A DNA stretch of 60,000 bases from Gnetum montanum (Eukaryota > Streptophyta > Gnetopsida > Gnetales > Gnetaceae): contig MNCI01015796.1 in NCBI GenBank assembly GCA_015680685.1, forward strand, positions 211,454-271,453, written 5' to 3'. The notes below the pieces were generated by a model. It saw nothing but the letters and a program-made list of their open reading frames with translations. It was not told the origin of the DNA and did no database searches. The translations under genes and the position numbers were made by a program. Position 1 is the stretch's first letter, and every line of letters starts with the position of its first letter. Shown here piece after piece: positions 1-10,837 of the stretch.

Positions 1-1640
1 TTATTATTTTATTATTTTTGATGCAAGATGAGAATAGGAGCGTATTTCAAATTTACAATAGGGTAGTGTAAAACTAGTATTTTTTTTAGTAAGGGGAGGC
101 CAAGAGAGTAACATATTTTCCCATCCTTGGCGAGCATAAGCATTTTTTCATATTCATGTTAGTGCACTATAAAGTCTAGCATTTTTCATGCTTTAAGACG
201 AGGACAACATGTTTTTTCTTCCTTAGCAATGCAAGCTAAAGAATAATGTATTTTTATTTATATTGCCAATTTTTTTCTCTAGCATAAATTTTCATAAAAA
301 TTTACTCCTAGATAACAATGCAAATTTTTGGCACATCTTTGCTAGTTTTTAAATGATTTTTACTACCATCAATGTCATAAAAGTTTACCTTCTCATTGTT
401 ATTATTTATATAGCATTAATGGAAGCAAGAAGTGAGGGTAAAGGGAGACAAGGATCAATGACGATGCTTGGGAAAATAATTCTACAAGTAAAAATCCAAT
501 AATGGAATAGGTGGGAGAGGTAGAGTAGATTGTATGATGAAGGCTACCTAGTCCTTCCATAGGTGAATCATTTGCAACTATAGTTTCTAGGTACTACATC
601 CTATCTAGTGTTTTGTTTCATTCTAGCCAATGCAAGACCTAGGGTATTTTGTTTTTCTCAGCTTATTATGCCAACATTTTTATTTTCTGGTCAAGATAGC
701 CTAGCATTTTTAGTTTTTCAATTGAGAAAGAGTAGCATTTTGGTTTTTTAGCCTTAAAGGCCTAGCATTTTTTTTTCTTGCCCTCTAGGCCAACGTATTT
801 GGTTTTCCTTGGCATGGAAGGCTAGTGTATTTGATTTCCCAAGCATAGAAAATACCTAGTGTTTTTATTTTAGGCTTGAGAAGCCAATTTTCTATTTTTT
901 CTAGTTCTAGAGACTAGTGTTTTTGTCATTTTTTGGTGATTTTAGCCTTAGAAGGTTAGCATTCTTTTCTTTTGATGACTTGGAAGCCCAGCGTATTGTG
1001 TTTCCCTTGCCTAGGAAGAAAATATTTTTGTTTTTCCCATTTAGGAACAAGCAACATTTTTGTTTTTGTGAGCCTTGAAGGCCAACATATTTACCATTTT
1101 TGCCTAAAGACTAGTATTTTTGGTGTTTTTTGGCATGGGAAATGGTGGTGTTTTTGGACTTCTTGTTGTTAGAAGCCAATGTTTTTCACCCTTGGTTTGG
1201 AATGAGTATAGTGTATTTACTATTTCAACCTAGAAGGATAGCATATTTTGGTTTTTCCTAGCTTGGTAACCCAGTGTTTCTCATTTTCTAGGTTTGGGAA
1301 ACCCACATGTTCCTACTTCCTAGAGTTTGGGGAAGTTAGTGTTTTTATGGTTTTAGCCCTAGGAAGGTTGGCATATTCTTTTCTTGGATATGAAAGCTTA
1401 GCATTTTTTTGTTTTCAATCTTAGAGGCCCAAATTTTTTGTTTTCCCTACTCATGGATGAGTAGAATTTTTCATCTTCTTAGCATATGAGGCTAGTGTAT
1501 TTCATCTCTAGGTTGGGAAATCTAGTGTTTTTTGATTTCTTAGGCTGGGAAACACTAAGAGATTTCCACTTCTTGGCCTAGAAGGCCAATTTTTGTTTTT
1601 TCTTGGCCATTACAAGCCCTTGGGTCTTAGATCTAGTAAC
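1..1640. repeat. Degenerate hairpin tandem array of element G
   Basis: Dozens of imperfect units of roughly 45-65 bp are seen. Each has a short inverted repeat such as GGCCTAGAAGGCC, GGCTTGAGAAGCC or GCCTTGAAGGC, followed by TAG/CAA-TGT/CAT and a T-rich run. The small open frames here are by-products of the repeat. The array occupies the position of the RT-side arrays of A and B (15545-15720 and 47775-48055) but is much longer. No gene is seen. Confidence 0.65.
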
Positions 1641-1923
1641 GTTGTTTAGCTTAGTTTTTATGTTAGAGGTTGTTAGGTTTCCTTGCCTAGCAACCATTTG
1701 ACAAAATGCATGAGTTCACATGTAGTGTTACTTATGATACTTTCATTTTCATGCTAACATAAAAGGTTAAACTATCATTTTATTTTATGTTATATTTGAA
1801 GTTTGGCTTCTCTACTTCTATACTCTCTCATGATATCTTGCATTTATTTTTTCTTTTTATGTTATTTATATATTTTTCTTGTTATCATTTTCATGTTCTA
1901 ATGGTTGATCAATTTGTTTGTAG

Positions 1924-4123
1924 GCTTGTGCTTAAGCAAATTCTTATTATCGTAGAGATGGTGGGCATTCTATGTTGCATGGTAATGACCTTCTCAAATA
2001 GTCCTATGCCTAATATGATGATACAAGAGAGGGTCCATGTATGGTTTAGGCCAAGGGCCAAGGAGCTTTTGTTGTATTTACTATAGAATTTTAGTATGAT
2101 GCTGTGATCACATTTGGATGCAGATGTCTGATGTAAGTTCATAGATGATACTAGTGGGATTCTTGAATTATATCTTAGAATATATTTGAGATGATTTTGA
2201 GGGTCACATGAAGTTAAAACATCATGGGATTGCATACTTGATAGGGATTCACTAATTGTCCTGTATTTGGGAGCAACTAGCATACTCTCAATTATGTATT
2301 AATAACACCTTGATATAAGGTCATAGGCCTATATTCTTGTTTCCAAATCCTCTAGGAAATATTTACATGCTATAAGGATAATTTTTTATATAAGTTGACA
2401 TGTTTATTGCTCAATTTTTATGGTAATCTATTTGAATTATTTGATGGTTATCTATAGGTTTTGTATTCAAAGGGAAGTACTAGTTGCAAATGATTAGACC
2501 TACTTCTAGCTCAAATTGCATTGGAGGGATTTACTCAAGGTGATAAAATTATGGTATAGGTGATGAGCTAGCTTGGTGCAAACACAATCTTGTATAAGAT
2601 GCATTGTTTATATGTGAATAAAAAATGCATAGTTGCTCAGTGCATTCATGAGTTTTGGGATCTCCTTGACTGTGATGTGTGTCTCACCTCATCAAAGAGC
2701 TTTGGCTTTACATGCTAAGTCAAGTGAGTTTATAATGCCTACACTTATCATTCCTTATGTATATGTAATTTTATGAATTTTTTATGTTGTATTTATATTT
2801 TACTTTGACAATCTTTGGTGCCTTTATTAGGCTAATTGATTTTTATTCACATAGATTTCATGAAGAATTCTACTATTACCATAGTTAGTTTTAGCTAAAT
2901 CAAAGAGAAGATACTCCTCAAATGAAATAAGGTGGACAAGGCTCAAGAATAGCTAGCTAATAAAGCTTTCATAGATATTCAGTAGAGGATTTCAAACATA
3001 TGCCTATTTGACTTGTTTGTGCTTCCTAGTCCTATTACCTCACCTACAGAGATGATGAACTTGATTGAATTCTTTAATAAAGATGCCATAGAGTTTTGCA
3101 CACATGTTTATGGCTTATCGTTGGTCCTAAGGATTGATGAGGATTTATTCGATAACTTTTTTGGGATTGTTCAAATAGAGGCAAAGATGAAAGAGAAGGA
3201 AGGAAAAGATTCTAGTTGCATGAGAATCTTGGAAACTTGGTCGAACTCTTCTCCTAGTGTGATCTTGTCCCTAGAGAAGTGAAAAATGTAGGATGTGAAC
3301 AAGTTGTATCCTCTTTTTTGTTTAAGGGTTTTTCCTATGTTTTTATCCCAAAAGAGGATTATGAGGCTATATCAAGCCTGGATAATGCTACAGGTGATAC
3401 TGGATGAAGTTAAGTTTGAATATACTACTATCTTGGTGTTGGGGCTCTAAACTATAGTCCAAAAGATCTATAAGAAAATCAATTCTATGTATCATGTGCA
3501 TTTTACATTTTTTGTGGTGTACTTGAGGAGGTTTGCAAAGTTCCTAGTTGTGAAGTTCAATGAGAAGTGCGTAAAGCATGATTTATCCTAGCTTTCATTG
3601 CCTTGGATAAGTCATTTTACTAACTCTATTCATACCTAAGACCCACCCATGGAGAATGTTGATGAGTCTCTATTTGTAACCACCAAGAACATTAGTGGTC
3701 ATCATGGATGTTCCCTGGATAGCATGGAAGTGGAGCTAGTGATGACTATATGTCATGCAAATAGGGCTAAATGGTTATGTATAGAAGTTGAAGGAGTTAA
3801 CAGGGAAAGGATTAAGCTTCCTAGAGTTGAAGAGGAATATCCATCTTAAAGAAAGAAAGAACCAAGAATATAGTTAGCTATCAAAATCAAAGGGGCACAA
3901 AAAGTGTTGGAAGGTACATATGTGTTTGTTGTTATTATTTATTTAATTGTATTTTAATGATTCTTGGGATGTATAGTTTATTGATTTTCTTGGTTTTAAC
4001 ATAGACGACCAAAAAGAAACAATGACTAAGGTAGTGACGGAGGCTGAACATAGGTGCAAGGAGGAAGAAGAGTGGTTGAACAAGGAAGTAAATGATTCAT
4101 TAGCTTCCATCTTTATTGATGAC
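1924..4123 (+). pseudogene. Antisense accessory gene, degenerate copy in element G
   Basis: This is a third, heavily decayed homologue of the antisense genes in A and B. An acceptor TTTGTTTGTAG at 1913-1923 precedes an exon beginning with one phase base, exactly as in A and B. It encodes LKQILIIVEMVGIL, matching the blocked HAD motif I of A and B, then VHVWFRPRAKELL and an SHL motif. The large exon (about 2885-3913) encodes DKAQE, LYPLFCLRVFP and RRFAKFLVV, all aligning with A. A 91-nt intron (3914-4004, GTACAT to ACATAG) splits the frame in the same phase as in A. The next exon is acidic (CKEEEEWLNKEVN) and stops at 4123, where element A is inserted. Many stops and frameshifts show it is dead. 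No first exon or promoter was recognised. Confidence 0.72.
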
Positions 4124-4257
4124 TGAAACACCACAAAATTTTGAGCTTAGTACTTTTCCAATAAGAAGAAGGTCCCTGGGACTCACAGACGACCACGGCT
4201 ACATCTGGTACCAAACATGGCAATTTCGGAGATCAGATACTCAATTTTCACCAAGTA

Positions 4258-4630
4258 TGCAGTCTCAGCGTATACGCTCAAGTTCACATCCACAGTGTAT
4301 ACGCCCAGCATATATGCCCGAAGTTCACAGCGTATACACCTAGCGTAGACGACCAGCGTACACGCCCAACATACACGCCTCACATGTATGCCCAACAGGT
4401 ACAACCAATGTATACCCCCGGCATGAAATCCTCAAAGATGGCATGGAAGCAGCACTGCAGAGCAAGATTTGGTACAAGACAGCAACCATCAGCGTATACA
4501 CCCCAGCGTATATGCCCAATAGCCATCAGCGTATACGCCCAGCACATCCAGCGTATACGCCCAATGTATACGCCTAGAGTCTACGCTCACCTGACACAGT
4601 GTATACGCTCAGTGTATACGCCCAGCAAAT
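4258..4630. repeat. GCGTATACGC palindrome array in the LTR of A
   Basis: Many exact and near copies of the 10-bp palindrome GCGTATACGC, often extended to AGCGTATACGCC, are irregularly spaced over about 370 bp directly upstream of the LTR TATA box. The same word recurs in the leader (5375-5965) and in the 5' part of the antisense gene (14250-15310). Position and palindromic form suggest a binding site for a dimeric protein or a cruciform. This is inference. Confidence 0.8.
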
Positions 4631-4719
4631 GTAACTTATTGTACACTTGTAAATTTTACGCTTTTGCACCTGGTCAAAACGCCATGTGTCACGCAACCTG
4701 AGTCTAACGTCAAAACCTG

Positions 4720-4727
4720 TATAAAAG
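4720..4727 (+). promoter_or_regulatory. TATA box of LTR A
   Basis: TATAAAAG lies about 600 bp before the LTR end, immediately downstream of the palindrome array. It is the best candidate core promoter for the sense genomic transcript of element A. Confidence 0.6.
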
Positions 4728-5331
4728 CCCAAATTTTTACTAGATCCAGGTCAGTTGGCAAAATTCTAGAGCAAACCTGAGAGGACAGACGTTGAGAACC
4801 AGAGCAGAACACCTTGTATGCTGGACAACCCTGTACGCTAAGCATACAACCTCTACACTGTGCCTATAGAGTGAACCAGCCCACAATCATCCCTGCATCC
4901 ACTGAGGCTTTTCATCCGCCTTGTGTCAATCCACAACTACGTTAGACCGGTGCATTGTACTCTCATTTTGAAATGCCATTGTTACATTTTCTTCCTAAAC
5001 TCTATCACAGTTTGCATTAATCGTTGCATGTTTATTGTTTACACTATTTTACACTTACGTTTATCCTATTTATGCTCCGTTTACATTAATTACACTGTTT
5101 ACGCTCTGTTTTGCATCTTTCACGCCGTTTACGTATAACCCAGCGTATAACACCTCGGTGTATGTTTGAGGAATCCTTGCCTGATCCACGTGCGGACCAC
5201 TCAAGGTACTCTACCTTCGTTCATTCCAGCTTGCCCTCAGGCGAAGGTAGGGTCTTCTATGCGTGTCCTTTGATCCCCCGGTTTCTATTTCTTTCCAGCC
5301 AGAGATCAATGATTTTGGATGGTATAGAAAT

Positions 5332-5350
5332 TGGTGCTAGAAGGAGGGCC
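5332..5350 (+). other. Primer-binding site of element A
   Basis: TGGTGCTAGAAGGAGGGCC begins with the TGG expected opposite a tRNA 3' CCA. It matches the site next to the 5' LTR of B (TGGTGCTAGAAGGAGGACC) with one difference. I do not name the tRNA. Confidence 0.75.
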
Positions 5351-5374
5351 TCCGCCTAAAACTGTCTCAGAGCT

Positions 5375-5965
5375 CTCAACGTCTACGCTGTTAAGTATAT
5401 GCCACCCTTACCTGCAAACTTCCTAGCGTCTGCGCTGTTGAGCGTCTACGCTGCCGACCATACACCGATTCTTTCTGAAAACCTCCCAGCGTTTACGCTG
5501 CTCAGTTCAAAACTTATTACCTGCAAACTACCCAGCGTCTACGCTGCCCTGTTTAAAACTCACCACCTGCAAGTCTTCTAGCGTCTACGCTGTCGACCAT
5601 ACGCTGACTCTATTTGCAAAACCCCCAGCATCTACACTGCCACATATACGCTGCAAGCTTTATGCTGTAGACCTTGGCTACGCTGCACATAAGATCCTGT
5701 CCACACTGTATACGCCACCACTAAGTTTACACTGAACACCCTACGCTGCAAACTCAGTTACGCTGTCGTCCATACGCTACACTCTATACGGTGTAACCCT
5801 GTTCACGCTGCATGCTTACGCTGTATACGCTGCTTAGCGTATACGCTGTATGATTTACGCCGTAGATTCTCTACGCTGACATTATACGCTGCATACCTAT
5901 ACGTTGAATACGCTGTCGTTATACGCCGGTCGTTGAAGCGTATACGTTGTACACTGCCAACCTAG
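5375..5965. repeat. CAGCGTCTACGCTG-type tandem repeats in the 5' leader of A
   Basis: Short repeats of the form AGCGTCTACGCTG, ATACGCTGT and GCGTATACGC fill most of the leader between the primer-binding site and gag. They vary the same inverted-repeat theme as the LTR array, here with GCG...CGC arms around TCTA or TATA. No gene is present. Confidence 0.75.
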
Positions 5966-6031
5966 GTTTACGCTGCACCAAGTACACTGACTTCACATCT
6001 CTACATCGTGTCACATCCTCAACTTATCATC

Positions 6032-9000
6032 ATGAACGCCGCAAGCACCACAACTACAACCACACAAGTCACCGACATCGTAGGCACCATGGCTATCTAA
6101 CAGCCCGCAGTCCAACAGCTCGCGGCACAACCCATAGCGGGGCCTCGTCGGTCCCTTAGGTTGCAAGGGAGGAACCCATCATCCAACGTCATAACCCAAG
6201 ACCAATACAACTTCATATGCGTGAAGATACAAGCCAGCCTAGCCGTGGACTGAACTGAAATAGAAGTCAAGAGGTAGTACGAACTCTTCTACAGGGGAGG
6301 GCAAGAGTTCATTCCTTCCCCGCACGATGTCATCCCTGTTCCAGAGTCTTACTCTGAGCTCATCACACAACTCCTCCTGCAAAGGAGTCAATCTCAGGGT
6401 CAGCTTGCAGTAGATCCTCAATCGGAAGAGGAGGATGACTTCGCTGCCCAATCCGAACATGAAGACTCGTATCACACCCTTAGCCCGCAAACCCATGTTA
6501 ACCCCATGTTTCATCCAGGCATAGGGGAAATCATGCCTCTCCAACCCCTCAGATTCATCCAAGCACAAATGCCTCCGCCAGAAACATCCGCATTCATTCA
6601 TGTTCCTCCTGCAACCGACCCGCAATTCAGCACACTCCCTCTCACTATCATCCCTGCTGCAGCCACAGGCCCATCCTCGCAAGTACCACCCCCTCATAAT
6701 AACATGGGAGCAACCTTCCCACCCCGAGTGATCGGGATGCTAAATGTGATACCGACATCTACATTTGCTCACTATATCCCCCACATCCAAATGCATGGAG
6801 CCCCTTCCACCGCTATAACCCAACAGGGGGTTCCTCCACAAAATATGACCGGGCAATGGGCAGCGATGGGTGCTCAACCACATCAACGCCCTTACTACAA
6901 CATACCACCTCACATGATTCCACTGGCCAACATTCCCCAAGTACAAGCACAACCATAGCAACAACAACCTCTCGCTTACAATGTGCCATCCCTAGTGCCA
7001 CCTGCTATGAACGTGCCACAAGTACAACCGTCAACTGCACAACTTTCAACCTTCCAACCTACTATCCAACAATCCAATCTATACAATATACCACATCCCC
7101 AAGCTACCATGTCACCCAGTGCCCAAGACTAGGCAGATGCTAAAAAACTAATGCAAGAACTAACTGACGAGGTCAAACGCCTTAAAACGGCTACCGACGG
7201 GGAGTTGAAGGTAGTGAACTTTTACCACGATGACCCCATCAGCTCTTCTGTCCCGCCCCTAACCTTGACCAAAGGTATATCATTTCCCACACTAACTAAA
7301 TATAATGGGGAAACAGACCCCAATGCTCATCTTATAACATTTAGATTAGAATGCGCATTACTCCAGGCATGGCCACATGCCGTTTTACGAGTGTTCCCTA
7401 TGTCCCTCGCAGGGAGAGCACTCGATTGGTACTGGGCCTTGCCGAAAAATTCCATATTTTCCCTGGAAGAGCTATTACATCAATTCGTGACCAGGTTCAA
7501 GTATAACTTAAAACCTGAAGTGACACTTGACAGCCTTATACAAGTTAAACAAGCACCTCTGGAACCTGTACAAAAATTTATCCAGAGGTGGAGTGCTGCT
7601 CTCAATGAGCTACACGAGCCAATCCCACAGACATACCTGCTTACCATTCTAAAGGGGGCTGTTAACGATTTTTTTAAATCTAAGTTATATTACCTCAATG
7701 CGTGTAACCTTAACCAAGCCTTTGTACAAATTAAAAATATAGAGGAGGCGGCCCAAAATAGCCATGATCCTGCGTATCTAGCCTTTAAAAATCAACATAG
7801 TAAAAAGGATAAAGAAAAGGCTAAAGCAACTATAGCGACAATAGCGGAAACACAACAAGCAAATATGGCACAACAAAACAAACCACCAGTGGCCCCTACT
7901 AATTATACTAAACCTACTCCCGTGACTGCACCAGAATCATCATCATCGCAGAACCCAACACAAAACCGTACGAGAAACTTTGAGAGGAAAGAACCCTCCC
8001 AATATACGCCACTGCCTATGAAGCCATCCCAGCTATTCGACCAACTCCTAAAGGCTGGGTTAATGAAACACAAACAGTTATCCCCCGCGGCCATCCAAAG
8101 ACATGATCGGTTCTGTCAACTCGTTCAGAACCCAAGCCTAGCAACACTGGATGAGCCTCCAGTACCCAAAGGTTTTAGAATGGATTGCTTCTGCGACTAT
8201 CACCAACACAATGGGCACGACACGGATTACTGTTTCACCCTGAAGCAGGACATACAACGAATGTTCGACGAAGGCCAAATCATCTTTGATGAGGCCAACC
8301 CTGTTCAACCGCAGAACCAGGCTATGGGAGTGTATAAAGATCCTTTGAATACCAAAGAGGCACCTTATGTTATTAACACAATCTACATAGATAATGAACC
8401 TGAAACGTTGACCATTAACACCGTCTACTCTGACTATGAACAATAGACTCCTAACAAGCCATTTGTAGTACGCATTCCTCCTACTGCATCAACATCCATG
8501 CCTCAATCATCATACACTTCGCAGTAGCCATATGTTATCCACGTACCCTTCGCCGTAGCAACTTCCAACACCCCGACACGCGAAAAATCATACGTGGTGC
8601 GTGTACCTCCCGTCGTCACTACCTCAAATCTGCCAACCCCTCCTACTCAGCCTACCCCTTTTGTGGTCTGAGTAGCACCTGCAGTCGCAACAGCGGAGGT
8701 CCAACCTTCGCCTAAACCAACCCCATATGTTATTAGGACACCCGAAATTCCTAATGATTACCAATCCTCCACCTCCCAAATGCAAAGTAAACCCAGTCCT
8801 TACGTCATCAGGGTGCCTAGCCAACCTTCTTCTCAACCACATCCGACTGTCCAATCGCAACCCCGCCTGACTCCATACATCGTACGAATCCCAAGGCAAC
8901 TTGAGGCCTCCAAACCTACTACGCCCCCACGCCACACGCAAGAACTCTTAGCGGATAAGCTTACACGTGAGTGCTTGGAAAAGGAGCGTCAACGATTAGC

Positions 9001-10240
9001 TGTAGGGCCACCTAAACCCACTCCACTTAACGCAGTACCCATGACACCACCTAACAATCAACCGAACACAGGACACGAAGGTGAATCATCCAGAAAACAT
9101 GATATGTCTAAATCAACAATCCCAGGTCAAAACGATAAACCAACAATGCACGAGATAAAACTGTTGGGCCCAATGGATCAAGTCACCGCCGATAAAAATG
9201 CGCCCAACAGTAGAGACTTAGCAATAGCCTTAACACAAGTCACGCAAGCACTCAAACAAAAGAATACTTCATTAAGCTTGTATGACTTAGTTTTTAACAT
9301 CGCAAACACATTGTGAAGCTTTGGTGCGTATGTTAACATCGATCCCAGTAAGCGAGGACTTGCCCCCAAATGAACCACCATTCATGCAGTAATGTACTCG
9401 CCCCAAGGGACAACTTCCAAACCATTAATTTTCCACAACGATAACATCAAGGTGGATAAGAAAAAAGGGGAGATAACAACGGCCCCTATGTTCATAACAA
9501 TACGTGTAAACCAATTCAAAATACATAGGGTCCACGTGGATGATGGAGCTGCCACAAACGTAGTCCCATATCCCATCGTTGAACAGCTGGGGCTTACAGA
9601 ATTAATCGGACCAACCACCACGACATACCTGAAATCATTCAGCGGGTCGCGTGTGATAGTTAAGGGTACAATCACCTTAGACTTCATAGTAGGGGATCAA
9701 TTCCCCACATCCTTCGACTTTTTAGTAATCAATGAAATGCCAAGATTCAACCTAATATTAGAAAGGCCCTGGTTAGCCCAGCTAAAAGCAGTCTCATCCC
9801 CTATACACCAAGAGATTCATTTGCCTTATGAAGGTGGTGAAATCATCATTCATGGGGAGGCTGCTACACCCATCATTTCATTGTACATGGACACAGACCA
9901 AGGCTCAGAGGTTAAGCTCGAAGAGCCTAGACAAAATGACGTAAGTAAACAACAACTGGTAAGCGCTAATCCTTTAAACACGGAAGAAGATCCACCAAAA
10001 ATAGAAATACCTATGCCGAAAATTGTACATACACCTTCTCACTTAGAAACAACTAATACAAAACTCACAACAAATACTGAAACGTCTGAGAACACCGATA
10101 TGGGAACCATTCCATCAGACGTCCCTTGGGCTAAGTTACCATTCAACGTAATTAGTGAAGGGGACGCTGAATACAGAATCATACCCGCTGACACATCGCC
10201 TCACGTAAAGATAAGAAAAATAAAAAAACTACTAAAATAA
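6032..10240 (+). pseudogene. gag-pro: gag-protease polyprotein of element A (stop-ridden)
   Basis: One reading frame runs from ATG 6032 to 10240, broken only by nonsense codons (for example near 6098, 6250, 6279, 6957, 7131 and 8444). Most are explained by CAA/CAG/CGA to stop. The Gag capsid segment (7280-7760) has FPTLTKYNGETDPNAHLITF and the AGRALDWYW region typical of Retrotrans_gag. A zinc-knuckle-like CDYHQHNGHDTDYC lies at about 8193-8234. A Pro-rich linker (8455-8910) carries repeated PYVIRVP-like peptides. The aspartic protease (about 9420-9860) has a VDDGAATNVVP active-site segment and NLILERPWL. Gag would form the particle and protease would process it. Comparison with B supports the ATG (shared SLR start region and FICVKIQ/FIYAKIQ). 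Confidence 0.9.
8455..8910 (+). repeat. Repeated PYVIRVP-type peptide motif in the gag-protease linker
   Basis: About seven copies of a short peptide of form (P/S)-(Y/F)-(V/I)-(V/I)-(R/H)-(V/I/T)-P are spaced about 20-30 residues apart: PFVVRIPP, PYVIHVP, SYVVRVPP, PFVV-VAP, PYVIRTP, PYVIRVP and PYIVRIP. Element B has weaker counterparts (LFVVHVP, PFILKVPP, PLVIRG) at the same place, so the motif is conserved at protein level. Confidence 0.8.
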
Positions 10241-10249
10241 TAACAACAT

Positions 10250-10550
10250 AACCTATCCGAAATAACGCTAAACTACAACCTGTCCGGAATGATGTTAAAC
10301 TATAATGTCTACAATGACATAAAACTAGCCATGATCAGAAATGGTTGGTCAACCCAGAAATCCACCTGTATCATTCGGAATGTTCCTTGTTTACGACTGG
10401 GGCCCGAAACGACCTTAAACTACACATGTGGCCCGAAATGGCCTTAAACTACGCATGTGGCCCGAAACGGCCTTAAACTACGCATGTGGCCCAAAATGGC
10501 CGTAAACTAGTGCAAATCTGGCCTGAAATGGCCTTAAACTAGATCACACA
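10250..10550. repeat. Hairpin tandem array I of element A
   Basis: Units of about 30 bp are built on GGCCCGAAACGGCC or GGCCTGAAATGGCC followed by TTAAACTA and CGCATGT-like spacers. The GGCC...GGCC arms can pair. The array separates the protease from the 3' end of the antisense gene. Related arrays lie at 15545-15720 and 19300-19690. Confidence 0.8.
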
Positions 10551-10837
10551 CTTATACTTTGTTTTCCTCTTCCGTTTATCATTACACTCCGATTTATGAT
10601 TACATTCATGCATTACTCTCAAGAAGATAAAACAAAAAAAAACCAAAACATTTTACATTGTTGTGTCATGTTTACAATTAAACTCAAAATCAACAAAAAA
10701 AAATGTTTTTCATACATGAAATGATATACAAGTACAAGAGTTAACTGGTTTCATTCATCTCAATTTACAATTCCTGTATAAATTTGAGTCAGAGTAGTTT
10801 CAAAACAACACAAAATGACAAAAAACTAAACAAAAAA
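10551..10837. other. A-rich spacer downstream of the antisense gene of A
   Basis: This is A/T-rich non-coding sequence between the hairpin array and the stop codon of the antisense gene. It would hold that gene's 3' UTR and poly(A) signal. I assign no specific signal. Confidence 0.4.

Larger units (their letters stand above)
1..4123 (-). mobile_element. Element G: partial Tat-type gypsy retrotransposon remnant
   Basis: This is the oldest piece of the left end, inferred to be a minus-oriented Tat/Ogre-like element. It shows the same order as element B on the plus strand: a hairpin tandem array (1-1640), then a plus-strand antisense gene (1924-4123). It is cut off at 4123, where the LTR of element A begins with TGAAACACC. 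No gag, protease, RT or LTR of G lies within the window, so the assignment rests on the antisense gene and the repeat array. RT-side sequence should lie to the left of the window. Confidence 0.6.
4124..5326 (+). repeat. 5' LTR of element A
   Basis: The LTR starts TGAAACACCACAAAATTTT, very like the LTR start of element B (TGAAACACCATAAAATTT on the minus strand). The end is placed at 5326 because five bases then precede the primer-binding site, the same spacing as in B. The end reads ...GGTATA rather than the canonical CA, so it may be mutated or a few bases off. It contains palindromic repeats (about 4258-4630) and a TATA box at 4720. With no second LTR, the borders cannot be confirmed by comparison. 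Confidence 0.6.

Noticed and set aside
4258-5965. Possible CRISPR-like array of regularly repeated short words
   Set aside because: The repeats are palindromic, imperfect and irregularly spaced, without unique spacers of constant length, in a plant retrotransposon LTR and leader.
6239-6967. Minus-strand open frames opposite gag (152 and 75 codons)
   Set aside because: They are shadows of the gag frame, which has clear similarity to the gag of B. The reverse frames are not conserved.
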